The translations under genes were made by a program, and so were the position numbers. 64,000 nucleotides of DNA. Origin: ZC4RG29 sp964521255. Its GTDB lineage: Bacteria; Bacteroidota; Bacteroidia; Cytophagales; Cyclobacteriaceae. Location of the stretch: positions 18,210-82,209 of the forward strand of contig CAZFRM010000020.1 in NCBI GenBank assembly GCA_964521255.1, given 5' to 3'. The notes below the pieces were generated by a model. That model did not search any database. It was not told where the DNA came from and saw only the letters and a list, made by a program, of their open reading frames with translations. How positions within the stretch are numbered: position 1 is the first letter of the stretch; each line of letters starts with the position of its first letter. This document shows, in pieces, positions 53,651 to 62,198 of the stretch.

Positions 53651-56500
53651 GTGAAATCTTTTTTACAGGAACATGCGGAGAAAATTTATGCTATTCATCC
53701 TAAGCTGGATGAGCTGACTATTGTTTTTCCAAATCGCAGGGCTTCACTCTATTTCAAGAAGCACCTGGGTAATTTATTGACCAAGCCTGCCTTTGCCCCG
53801 CAGCTTACTACCATTGAAGATTTCATCGCGTCGTTTAGCAAGTATTCCATTCCAGACAAACTGGAGTTAGTACACCGTCTTTATAAAGTGTACCAGGCAA
53901 CGATGGATATTAAAGAACCCTTTGAGAAATTTTTCTTTTGGGGCGAGATGTTGCTGAAGGACTTTGACGAGGTGGATAAGTATTGTGTTTCAGCGAATCA
54001 ATTGTTTAAAGACCTTAGCCATCAAAAAGAACTGGATGCCAGTTTTGATTTTCTTACCGATGAGCAATCCGAATTTCTAAAAAACTTTTGGGGAAGCTTT
54101 GACAAAAATATGACAGCAAACAAACAGAAGTTTCTTCACGTGTGGAAAGAACTTCCGTTGCTATACGAGGCGTTTAAAAAAGAATTGCATAATCATGGAT
54201 TGGCCTATGACGGAATGATGCATCGTGATGTGGCCGAACGACTGTCACGAAATGAATTAAGCACATCATTTAAAAAAGGAAATTTAATATTTATCGGTTT
54301 TAATGCTTTAACTAAAGCAGAGGAAATTATCATATCCCATTTTATTGATGAAGGCACTGCGCATATTTATTGGGATCTTGATGAATACTATGTAAACAAC
54401 GACCGGCAGGAAGCTGGAGATTTTTTTCGCGAGTATCAAAAGCTCAGCTTTTTTGCAAAGACGTTTCCGACCGATGTGCCGGCAAATTTCAGATCGGGTA
54501 AGTCAATTAAAGTATATGGCGCATCTCAACTTGTAGGACAAGCAAAGCTAATGTCCCAGCTTCTTAATGAAGAAATCAATAAAGGCATTGATCCTGAAGA
54601 GACCTTAATTGTTCTGCCCGATGAGCGCCTTTTGTTTCCGGTTTTGCATGGCATTTCAGATGACATCGAGAAGCTTAATGTTTCCATGGGCTTCCCGTTG
54701 AGCAACACTCCTTTATTTAATCTTATTGAGCTCCTGATTGAATTGCAAATCAATGAGCGAAATGATCAATTCAATCACCGGCAGGTTATTTCTATTTTGA
54801 GTCACCCGTATGGAGTAGCCGCAGATGCTGGTGATTCACAACAGAAAAGTAAGGAGATCATCAATGCTAACAGGATATCCATCGATGGAGAATTTTTACG
54901 ATCAGGCCCTGCGTTATATCATATTATTTTTTCGCCAATTCAGCCTAATGCTGTAGCGAAATATTTAAGAGAGATAGTAACGGCTATCGGCTTTCTTCCA
55001 TCCGTTTCATCATTTGATAAAGAATATGCATTCCATTTCATTAAAATGTTGAATCGCATTGAAGAAGTATTAATTCATGATAGTGCTGCAATAGTTCCAT
55101 CACGCAAAGAGGCATTTCAATCTTTTCTGCGATTATTCAGACAGTTGGTACGTGGAGGAAGAATTCCTTTTTCCGGTGAGCCGCTAAAAGGTTTACAGGT
55201 AATGGGTGTGCTGGAAACGCGGAACATTGATTTTAAAAATGTTTTTATCCTGTCTCTGAATGAAGGTGTGTTTCCTTCAATCGCTTCAAAGGGATCGTAC
55301 ATCCCATTCAGTATTCGGAAAGCATACCAGCTTCCAACCGTTGAACACCAGGATTCGATGTATGCTTATTTGTTTTACAGAGTCTTGCAACGGGCAGAAA
55401 ATATTTTTCTTTTATACAATGCTGAGACCGATGTATTAGGTCAGGGTGAGATGAGCCGGTTCCTGCAACAACTTCTCTTTGAATCCGGATTAGATATTGA
55501 AAGAAATATTTTACATACACCTATTCGACCTAAAGGAGGTGAGCCGATAACCATTCAAAAAGACGAACGCGTTTTTGATAAACTTGCTTTGTATTGTTTG
55601 GGTCAGCGGGGTTCAAAAACATTATCGCCAACCGCGTTGAATGATTACATCGAATGCCGGTTGCGTTTTTATTTCAAATATGTTGCCGGAATGAGGGAAC
55701 CAAGGGAAGTGCAGGAAGATCTGGATGCACGAATGCTTGGAAACTTGCTTCACAAAGTGATGCAGTATTTTTATCAAAGTATTAAAGATGAGAAAGGTAG
55801 CAGTATTATTAGTTCTGAAGACCTTGAAAATTGGGAGGAGAGAATTGAGAAGCATATAGATTTTGCATTTCGTGAGGAGTACGGAATCAGGGCAGCGAAC
55901 GTTGAGTATCACGGTCAACGACTTGTGGTGAAAGAGGTCATATTAAGTTTTGTAAAACGTATCCTGGACCTGGATAAAGCCTATGCGCCATTCAAAATAG
56001 AGGCTTTGGAACGGGAAGATTTAAAAGTAAAAATACCGATCGATGTAAAAGGAAAACCTGTTGTTGTATTAAGCGGCGCTATTGACAGAGCTGACAGCAA
56101 AGATCGTGTGCTACGAATAATCGACTACAAAACCGGAAGAGACAAAGGCTACGAAGTAAAAGGAACTGTTCAGGATGTTTTTGTACGGGAGGGTGCAAGA
56201 AGTAAGGCTGCGTTTCAGACGTTGATGTATGCGTTGCTGTATACAGAAAATGCCAGGACTGCGGATTTTCAAATAATGCCTGGTCTTATGAATCGCATGA
56301 ATTTGTTTGAAGAAAATTTTCGCTTCGGACTAAAAATTGGCAATGAATATGTATCCGATATTCGTCCGTATCTGCTGCAGTTTAAAGAAGGTTTAAAGGA
56401 AATGTTGGAGGAGTTGTTTAATGCCGATAAACCTTTTGATCAAACACTGAATATTGAAAACTGCAGGAACTGCCCGTATAAGGAAATTTGCTATCGTTAA
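53651..56500 (+). CDS. AddB-like PD-(D/E)XK nuclease
   Basis: Second subunit of an AddAB-type helicase-nuclease, 949 residues, GTG start at 53651. The N terminus (ELTIVFPNRRASLYFKKHLG) is the inactive helicase-like domain; the Walker A seen in many AddB proteins is absent. NEGVFPSIASKGSYIPFSIR is a typical AddB segment. The nuclease core is in LRIIDYKTGRDKG near residue 822. Four cysteines match the AddB iron-sulfur cluster: C669 in YIECRLRFYFKY and C938, C941 and C947 in NCRNCPYKEICYR, with the C-x2-C-x5-C spacing. Together with the AddA-like protein (43440-46661) it would resect DNA ends. The two genes are separated by several unrelated genes. Confidence 0.87.
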   Translation: MKSFLQEHAEKIYAIHPKLDELTIVFPNRRASLYFKKHLGNLLTKPAFAPQLTTIEDFIASFSKYSIPDKLELVHRLYKVYQATMDIKEPFEKFFFWGEMLLKDFDEVDKYCVSANQLFKDLSHQKELDASFDFLTDEQSEFLKNFWGSFDKNMTANKQKFLHVWKELPLLYEAFKKELHNHGLAYDGMMHRDVAERLSRNELSTSFKKGNLIFIGFNALTKAEEIIISHFIDEGTAHIYWDLDEYYVNNDRQEAGDFFREYQKLSFFAKTFPTDVPANFRSGKSIKVYGASQLVGQAKLMSQLLNEEINKGIDPEETLIVLPDERLLFPVLHGISDDIEKLNVSMGFPLSNTPLFNLIELLIELQINERNDQFNHRQVISILSHPYGVAADAGDSQQKSKEIINANRISIDGEFLRSGPALYHIIFSPIQPNAVAKYLREIVTAIGFLPSVSSFDKEYAFHFIKMLNRIEEVLIHDSAAIVPSRKEAFQSFLRLFRQLVRGGRIPFSGEPLKGLQVMGVLETRNIDFKNVFILSLNEGVFPSIASKGSYIPFSIRKAYQLPTVEHQDSMYAYLFYRVLQRAENIFLLYNAETDVLGQGEMSRFLQQLLFESGLDIERNILHTPIRPKGGEPITIQKDERVFDKLALYCLGQRGSKTLSPTALNDYIECRLRFYFKYVAGMREPREVQEDLDARMLGNLLHKVMQYFYQSIKDEKGSSIISSEDLENWEERIEKHIDFAFREEYGIRAANVEYHGQRLVVKEVILSFVKRILDLDKAYAPFKIEALEREDLKVKIPIDVKGKPVVVLSGAIDRADSKDRVLRIIDYKTGRDKGYEVKGTVQDVFVREGARSKAAFQTLMYALLYTENARTADFQIMPGLMNRMNLFEENFRFGLKIGNEYVSDIRPYLLQFKEGLKEMLEELFNADKPFDQTLNIENCRNCPYKEICYR

Positions 56501-56596
56501 ATTCTTTTCTAAAGAAACATCAAGAAAATCAAGGGATTGAAAATGAATACTACATTTTAGTCGGGCAACAATTATTTTTAAACTATTCTTTTCTTT

Positions 56597-56626
56597 ATAC
56601 GTATAAAAAATATATTTTTGTCGTAT
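56597..56626. promoter_or_regulatory. Candidate operator/promoter of the DUF6364/PIN pair
   Basis: ATACG and CGTAT, with AAAAA/TTTTT inner arms, form an interrupted inverted repeat that overlaps a -7-like box TATTTTTG (56613-56620), 16 bases before the antitoxin ATG. Such a position fits autoregulation by a toxin-antitoxin complex. No convincing -33 box. Confidence 0.5.
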
Positions 56627-56641
56627 AACTTAAAGTTGGTT

Positions 56642-56899
56642 ATGGATGCCAAGATTACACTAAGCTTTGACAGTAAAATTATTGAACAGGCAAAGAAATT
56701 TGCTGATGATCAAAATATCAGTTTGTCCAGGCTTACCGAATATCTGTTCAGCAAAATCACCAGTAAGAACTATAAGCAACTCGAAGAAATTCCCGTTGCC
56801 GAGTGGATTACCCAGTTAGCCGAAGGTGAGGTTGAGTATCGTACGAAACCAAGAAGCAGAAAATCTATGAAGCAGGAATATTATAAGTCCAGGAAATGA
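56642..56899 (+). CDS. DUF6364-like antitoxin
   Basis: An 85-residue protein: MDAKITLSFDSKIIEQAKKF, then ADDQNISLSRLTEYLF. This has the ribbon-helix-helix pattern of antitoxins (a short beta strand with alternating hydrophobics, then two helices), followed by a C-terminal tail VAEWITQLAEGEVEYRTKPR that would wrap the toxin. The ATG at 56642 is preferred over the frame opening at 56618, which would start at the end of the promoter-like box. It overlaps the PIN gene by four bases (ATGA). Likely autorepressor of the pair. Confidence 0.8.
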   Translation: MDAKITLSFDSKIIEQAKKFADDQNISLSRLTEYLFSKITSKNYKQLEEIPVAEWITQLAEGEVEYRTKPRSRKSMKQEYYKSRK

Positions 56900-57315
56900 A
56901 AATATTTCTGGATGCCAATGTTCTTGTTTCTGTCTTCAACAAAGAATACCCGCTTTTTACTTACACCTCCCGCATACTAAGTCTGATCGATAACAAAAAG
57001 TATTCTATATATACATCACCGCTCTGCCTTGCAATTGCATTTTATTTTGCTGAAAAGAAAAGTGGTACTGCCGTTGCTAAAAAGAAAATCGAATTACTTT
57101 CCTCCAAAATAAAAATTGCCCCGGTAGATGAAGCTTGTGTTATACAAGCCGTTAGCAATAAGCGGATACTTGACTTTGAAGATGGCCTGCAATATTATAC
57201 AGCGGAGATTGTAAAGTGTCAATGTATCGTTACGGACGACGTGAATGATTTCTTTTTTTCTAAAATCGAAGTGCTGCGCCCGAAAGATTTTATTGAAAAG
57301 TACGTGATGAAATAG
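56896..57315 (+). CDS. PIN-domain toxin (VapC-like ribonuclease)
   Basis: A 139-residue PIN nuclease. Acidic active-site residues: D6 in MKIFLDANVLVSVFNKEYP, the Glu/Asp pair in ILDFEDGLQYYTAEIVKC, and Asp residues in CIVTDDVNDF; this is the usual set for Mg-dependent RNA cleavage. Translationally coupled to the antitoxin (overlap ATGA). The target RNA is unknown; VapC relatives cut tRNA or rRNA. Intact by sequence, unlike the MNT/HEPN pair earlier in the window. Confidence 0.86.
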   Translation: MKIFLDANVLVSVFNKEYPLFTYTSRILSLIDNKKYSIYTSPLCLAIAFYFAEKKSGTAVAKKKIELLSSKIKIAPVDEACVIQAVSNKRILDFEDGLQYYTAEIVKCQCIVTDDVNDFFFSKIEVLRPKDFIEKYVMK

Positions 57316-57328
57316 TTTGAAGAATACC

Positions 57329-57440
57329 TCCCGCAGAAATCGCAGATGAACGCAGATTTTTTTAAGATAGATTTCTGCGCCAATCGCAGATAAATCTTCA
57401 GCGCAAATCTGCGTGCATTCAATCAGTGAATTCTGCGGGA
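57329..57440. repeat. CCCGCAGA-type palindromic repeat, copy B (112 bp)
   Basis: Ends TCCCGCAGAA and TTCTGCGGGA are inverse complements. Inside there are several CGCAGAT / ATCTGCG motifs, some in direct order. Same family as 38321-38384 but with a longer middle. It lies between the convergent PIN toxin and SIR2-like genes. Confidence 0.75.
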
Positions 57441-57469
57441 AAAGAATGGAATTGACTTTTTCAACAGAC

Positions 57470-58360
57470 CTATTTAAGGTTGCTTTTTATTTTTTTTAAT
57501 ACATTTTGATAGTACTTCATTTTGTTATTCTCCTGGTACGAAACCGAGAAGGGTGTCACCCCGATGCTTCTGAATAGATCAATTTTATTTTGAATCTTTT
57601 TTGCCAGTACATCCGGATAAAAGTAAACGATGTTGTTTTCAACCGGAACCTGTCGCGCAAGTTTTAATCGTTGACGGAACGTAAGCAACCACCATAAGTG
57701 AATTTCAATAAAGTCAAGGGTAAGTCCGATAATGTAAATATCTTTTGTAAAGAAAAAATCAACCCAACTGGATGTTGTGAAGAATTTATTTTTTAAACGT
57801 TTTATCAGTGGATCAAATCTTACTTTATAAGCTGTGCCGGTTCCATTCGCAACGTAATTGCGCATCTGTTGAAGGTATCCGCTATAATGTTCATAGCCCA
57901 GCGTAATAGAACCGGAAATGTTAGCATCACCGTGAATATGCCAGAACCTGGTTTTGTTAATTTTATAATGACGGAATAAACTAAAAGTGCTCTCTTTTAC
58001 TTCCCCACAATTTTTCAGTTCGCCGGGTGTTTGAATGTATTTTTTTTCAAGTGTAAGATCATAATTAGTGGTGAGCAGGTTTTCAAAACCGGATTCTATT
58101 ATTGATGTGTGTACGTCATTCGGCTCAAGGTTGGATACCTCCCTGGCAATGAAGTCTTTTATATCGCTTTCTTTAAACTGACGATTCTTTACGGCTTCTA
58201 CAAAGATCTCTTCGTAAAGCATGGGAAAGGGTTTATCCTCTACACGTATTTGTCCTGATGCACCAATGTAATTAATGAGATTGTTGATCAGGTCAATCCA
58301 GCGATAATCCTGTGCAATGTTGTTAATTCCGTTTCCGATGAGAAGGACTTTATCGTTCAT
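57470..58360 (-). CDS. SIR2-like NAD-binding protein, possible defence gene
   Basis: A 296-residue SIR2-type protein. The ATG at 58360 starts MNDKVLLIGNGINNIAQDY, the glycine-rich NAD motif; the TTG at 58387 is not needed. ENLLTTNYDLTLEKKYIQ and FWHIHGDANISGSITLGYEHY carry the TNYD and HGD motifs typical of SIR2-like domains in bacterial defence proteins, where the domain often degrades NAD+. The C-terminal third (IYIIGLTLDFIEIHLWWLL) shows no recognised sensor domain. No TIR, argonaute or other defence partner is adjacent. Stand-alone SIR2 proteins exist; an anti-phage role is inferred only. Confidence 0.78.
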   Translation of the reverse strand: MNDKVLLIGNGINNIAQDYRWIDLINNLINYIGASGQIRVEDKPFPMLYEEIFVEAVKNRQFKESDIKDFIAREVSNLEPNDVHTSIIESGFENLLTTNYDLTLEKKYIQTPGELKNCGEVKESTFSLFRHYKINKTRFWHIHGDANISGSITLGYEHYSGYLQQMRNYVANGTGTAYKVRFDPLIKRLKNKFFTTSSWVDFFFTKDIYIIGLTLDFIEIHLWWLLTFRQRLKLARQVPVENNIVYFYPDVLAKKIQNKIDLFRSIGVTPFSVSYQENNKMKYYQNVLKKIKSNLK

Positions 58361-58568
58361 GTGGTTTTTTTGAATTGAGTAAGGCAAGATAGGAAATGCA
58401 TGCTGTGGTTAAGCATCGAACTATACCCATTAGTTGGTCCTTTCTGACTATTTGTGACAGTGAAAACTCACAGATCACTCGAATTCCAATGAAATGATTC
58501 TGTATTCCATTGAGAGCATCTAAAAAAGGTTTTTTGATGTGATGTAATATGATGATCCGTGAATTGAA

Positions 58569-60218
58569 TTACTGTTTTCCTTTCCACCCAGGGCCACGCA
58601 CTACTCTTCCTGGTTTTGCTCCAGTGTGCTCTCCATCTTTTAAGACTTGCACACCATTAACAAAAACATGCACCATTCCTGTGGCATATTGTTTTGGATT
58701 TTCAAAAGTAGCATTATCCTGAATAGTGCCTGCGTTAAAAAGCACTACATCAGCAAAGTAGCCAACTTTTAGCATTCCGCGTTTCTTAATTTTTAAATTG
58801 TTGGCGGGCAAGGAAGTCATCCTGCGCACGGTCTCTTCCAGTGTTAACAATTTTTCTTTCCTGACATACCGGGCGTACACGCGTGTGAATGTACCGTATG
58901 CACGGGGATGTGTTCCCCAATCTTTAAATACGATGTGATCCGACATTGATGCTGCGTCGGAGCCAAAGCTCACATAAGGTTGTTGAATGATTTTGCGGAT
59001 GTTGTCTTCAGTTTGCTGATAATACACTGCGGCAATGGTAGATTTATCTCTCATCACCAGGTCGATCACCGTTTCATCGGCATCTTTGCCATGAATGCGC
59101 GCCACTTCATCAAGTCGCTTGCCACGATATTTTATATTTAATGAATCCAGTCTGAAGCCGAGAAGCATAACGTCTTTTGCGTCGGAATTTTTATACGGAA
59201 TTCCTTCGCGCATTTCATGTAACACTTTTTTTCGTGTAGCGGGATCTTTGAGACGTTTTCTCATAGCAACTGCTCCACCTTCCTGTACCCAGGTCGGGAG
59301 CCGGGCTGTCAGTCCTGTTGAACTTGCGATGTAGGGATAATTATTAGCGGTAATTTTCAGTCCTGCTTTTTGTGCACTGTCAATTTTTGCAAGCACGGTA
59401 TCAATCTTATTCCAGTTTCGTGCGATGTTTATTTTTAAATGATAAATCTCTGCTGGAATGTCAGCTTCTTTTGCAATTCGAAAAGTTTCATTCATGGCGC
59501 TGAAGATAAAATCACCTTCGCTTCTCATGTGGGCTATGTACATACCACCGTAGGATGACGCGACTTTTGAAAGCTGGATCAACTCATCGGTAGAAGCATA
59601 CGTGGCGGGCGTGTAAATCAGGGATGCTCCGACACCCATAGCCCCTTCTTCCATGGCCTGTTTTACCAGTAGTTTCATTCTTTCTAATTCCTGTGCATTG
59701 GGCGGCCTGTTTTCACGACCCAGTGCATGGATACGAATAGTGGTTGCCCCAACAAACGAAGCGACATTCGGACTCACACCTTTTTTTATAAGATACCTGA
59801 AATAACCTCCCAGTGTTGTCCATAAGCTATCTACATTTTGCACTTTTCTTTTCACCGGCCCCGGACTTTCCCCTTCACCAAATATCTCCAGCGTTACACC
59901 TTGTTTAATATCGCTCATCGATCGACCATCCATTAGCAAGCTCCGGTCGGCCCAGCTTAGCATGTTAATAAAGCCGGGCGTTACAGCGAGACCATTCGCA
60001 TCGATTTCAGTTTTACCAACAGCGTCTTTCAAATTACCGATGGCAGCGATGGTGTCGCTTTGTATGGCTACATCACCAGTAACAGGTTTTTCGCCAGAGC
60101 CATCGTAGATCGTTCCATTCCGAATGATCAGGTCAAACGTTTGCTTTTGCTGCGAAACAAGTGAAGAATGAAACGCTATAAAAAGTAAGAGGATTATGGC
60201 AGAAAAAAAGTAGCGCAT
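58569..60218 (-). CDS. Exported N-acyl-D-amino-acid-deacylase-family amidohydrolase, HxH-less
   Basis: A 549-residue exported amidohydrolase (signal MRYFFSAIILLLFIAFHSSL, in part). It follows the D-aminoacylase plan: LIIRNGTIYDGSGEKPVTGD, then VTPGFINMLSWADRSLLMDG where the usual first metal-binding HxH (as in GFIDxHxH) is replaced by NML-SWA. TLEIFGEGESPGP, YIAHMRSEGDF, AEIYHLKINI, VSFGSDAASMSDHIVF and LVFNAGTIQDNATF-like VVLFNAGTIQDNATF remain. The family binds one tight zinc through Cys/His and one weak metal through HxH, so loss of HxH need not remove activity. Similar HxH-less proteins are known to me in Bacteroidota. Substrate unknown. Confidence 0.82.
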   Translation of the reverse strand: MRYFFSAIILLLFIAFHSSLVSQQKQTFDLIIRNGTIYDGSGEKPVTGDVAIQSDTIAAIGNLKDAVGKTEIDANGLAVTPGFINMLSWADRSLLMDGRSMSDIKQGVTLEIFGEGESPGPVKRKVQNVDSLWTTLGGYFRYLIKKGVSPNVASFVGATTIRIHALGRENRPPNAQELERMKLLVKQAMEEGAMGVGASLIYTPATYASTDELIQLSKVASSYGGMYIAHMRSEGDFIFSAMNETFRIAKEADIPAEIYHLKINIARNWNKIDTVLAKIDSAQKAGLKITANNYPYIASSTGLTARLPTWVQEGGAVAMRKRLKDPATRKKVLHEMREGIPYKNSDAKDVMLLGFRLDSLNIKYRGKRLDEVARIHGKDADETVIDLVMRDKSTIAAVYYQQTEDNIRKIIQQPYVSFGSDAASMSDHIVFKDWGTHPRAYGTFTRVYARYVRKEKLLTLEETVRRMTSLPANNLKIKKRGMLKVGYFADVVLFNAGTIQDNATFENPKQYATGMVHVFVNGVQVLKDGEHTGAKPGRVVRGPGWKGKQ

Positions 60219-60508
60219 AGCTTTTAAAAACTATGCCATGATAGGGAGGTTTTGATTCAAATGAAAGGAGTTGTAAGAAAACATGGAAGAAACGCACCAG
60301 GGCTGATAATTTTCGGTTGAAGATTCGATGAAGAGTTCCATGACATTATAGTGTTGGGCATGCGGATGATCAAATGCGGTTAGATCCAAAAAAATTATGT
60401 AAGGCAATTTGAAAATGATTTTTCCCAAGAAATTCTCTATTTTGGTAATGGGAATATAATAGCACATAGCCAGTAGTTGCTGGAAAGCCCAAAAAAAGAT
60501 TAGAGTAG

Positions 60509-61624
60509 ATGGACAGAATAACAATAATAAATCCCTATATCCACCAAGACGCCAAACTAAAAAAGGATAAGTTTCTAGACAGAATTAGAAATATTCAATA
60601 CTTACGGACGAGTGATTTTAGTTGTGACTATTTAGTTGGAACATTTCATCAATGGGACTTCTTTAGAGAACTTCATGAAGCAATAAACAAAGGGATTGTA
60701 AATTTTGGCTTTACAACATCAAAGATATTTGCATTCAGAATAAATAAGGACTTAAACGAATGGTTTAAGAATAACGACTTGGAAACAATTCAAAAACAAA
60801 TAATTAATTGGAATGCTGCTGTATTTTCATTTATACCTGAGAGTCGTGAGTTTTTTGAGACTGAGATTTACGGAGTTCTATTTAATGAAATAAAAAATGT
60901 AGCCTCTAAGTATTACAGTGGCTCTTTAACAGAGCACAGTTACAAAAACGCTTCATTAGAATATATTAACTGTTTGCCACCAAAGTTTTTAAAAGACCCT
61001 ATTACTTCAAGAGTAGTATTTAATCAATGGGGACCAATGATTGCACCTACATTAAATGTAGAATTGGGTTATCTTAATATTAGCGACTGGATATTAATTG
61101 TAGAGCGGGACGAAAGACAATTTCGTGAAATACATAAAAACGAAATTGAAAAACGCGTAATGAATGACGCAGACATTGAGAGAATTTTCAAAAATGCAGA
61201 AACGGACAGTTTGCAAAGAGCCGAATCGAATAAAGAAATATTTGACGAATGGGTTTTTGCATTCAAAGATTTCGACAGGACTCAAAAACATATTTTCGGC
61301 TTGTTTGACAATGAACAAACAATTGGACTTGTTTATCTATTAAGACAACGTAATACGGCTAAGTTCAAAATTGGTTGGACAGAAAAGAAGGAAGGACAAA
61401 CAATAAAAGAATCCATAGAAAGTAGAGTTGCCCAATTGCAAACTGGCAATGCCGACCCAATTGACATAGTTGGCTACTTTAGGGCAAGCAGCATAAGGAC
61501 AGAAAAAACAATACACGAAAAATTTGGTGATGTTAGACTGACTGGTGAATGGTTTAGACTCACCAACAGCGACTGTGAGAATATTTTAAATGACGACTGG
61601 AGAGTTTTAAATAATATATTCTGA
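60509..61624 (+). CDS. Protein with C-terminal T5orf172/GIY-YIG-like domain
   Basis: A 371-residue protein. The last ~100 residues (TIGLVYLLRQRNTAKFKIGWT, in part; SRVAQLQTGNADPIDIVGYF; TEKTIHEKFGDVRLTGEWFRL) match the T5orf172 / Mug113 branch of the GIY-YIG nuclease superfamily, known from phages and defence-rich DNA. The first GIY-YIG strand is seen as GLVYLLR rather than GxxYIG. The N-terminal 270 residues are unfamiliar (FLDRIRNIQYLRTSDFSCDY). The gene is AT-rich and follows 290 bases of unremarkable intergenic DNA. Nuclease activity is possible but unproven. Confidence 0.72.
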   Translation: MDRITIINPYIHQDAKLKKDKFLDRIRNIQYLRTSDFSCDYLVGTFHQWDFFRELHEAINKGIVNFGFTTSKIFAFRINKDLNEWFKNNDLETIQKQIINWNAAVFSFIPESREFFETEIYGVLFNEIKNVASKYYSGSLTEHSYKNASLEYINCLPPKFLKDPITSRVVFNQWGPMIAPTLNVELGYLNISDWILIVERDERQFREIHKNEIEKRVMNDADIERIFKNAETDSLQRAESNKEIFDEWVFAFKDFDRTQKHIFGLFDNEQTIGLVYLLRQRNTAKFKIGWTEKKEGQTIKESIESRVAQLQTGNADPIDIVGYFRASSIRTEKTIHEKFGDVRLTGEWFRLTNSDCENILNDDWRVLNNIF

Positions 61625-61688
61625 CAAGGGGCCAGTCGGCGTTGGCAGTAGTTTTAATTGAACAGATGAGCAAAAAGGAGAAGACAAC

Positions 61689-62198
61689 ATGAGGCAACTA
61701 TTTTTGATTTTCATTTTACTCACGACACTTTACTCTTGCGGACAGACACAGGATAAGAAAGTCAATTATCCATTACAAATCGGTGATATCTATTTTAACT
61801 CAAAGATTGATGACCCTAATTTCAAACTCTGTGACGAGGACAGAGTACTTCAATACTATAACTTTGGTAAGGGACTTCAGTACAAAGGAGAAAAGGTAAA
61901 GATTAACGAACACTTTAAAGACGGACTAAAGACCCAAAAACAAAAGGATGAATCGGGTTTTTTGACGATTAGATTTATTGTTAACTGTCAAGGCAAGACT
62001 GGAAGGTACAGAGTTCAAGGAATGGACAATGAATACAACGAAAAGACATTTAATGAAAATTTAACCAGCCAGCTATTGAATCTCACAAAACACTTAGACG
62101 GTTGGGTAATCGGTGAGTACGAAGGGAAGACATATGATTACTATCAGTATCTGACCTTTAAGATTGAAAAAGGAAAGCTAATTGAGATAATGCCATGA
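61689..62198 (+). CDS. Hypothetical lipoprotein
   Basis: A 169-residue lipoprotein: signal MRQLFLIFILLTTLYSCGQT with the lipobox cysteine at residue 17. The mature part includes FLTIRFIVNCQGKTGRYRVQ and QLLNLTKHLDGWVIGEYEGK, a spacing that weakly recalls TonB C-terminal-like periplasmic domains. No known function. It overlaps the next gene by four bases (ATGA), so the two are translated together. Confidence 0.68.
   Translation: MRQLFLIFILLTTLYSCGQTQDKKVNYPLQIGDIYFNSKIDDPNFKLCDEDRVLQYYNFGKGLQYKGEKVKINEHFKDGLKTQKQKDESGFLTIRFIVNCQGKTGRYRVQGMDNEYNEKTFNENLTSQLLNLTKHLDGWVIGEYEGKTYDYYQYLTFKIEKGKLIEIMP

Noticed and set aside
57470..58360. Known multi-gene SIR2 defence system (for example Thoeris)
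   Set aside because: No TIR-domain, argonaute or helicase partner gene lies next to the SIR2-like gene; the neighbours are a PIN toxin pair and an amidohydrolase.
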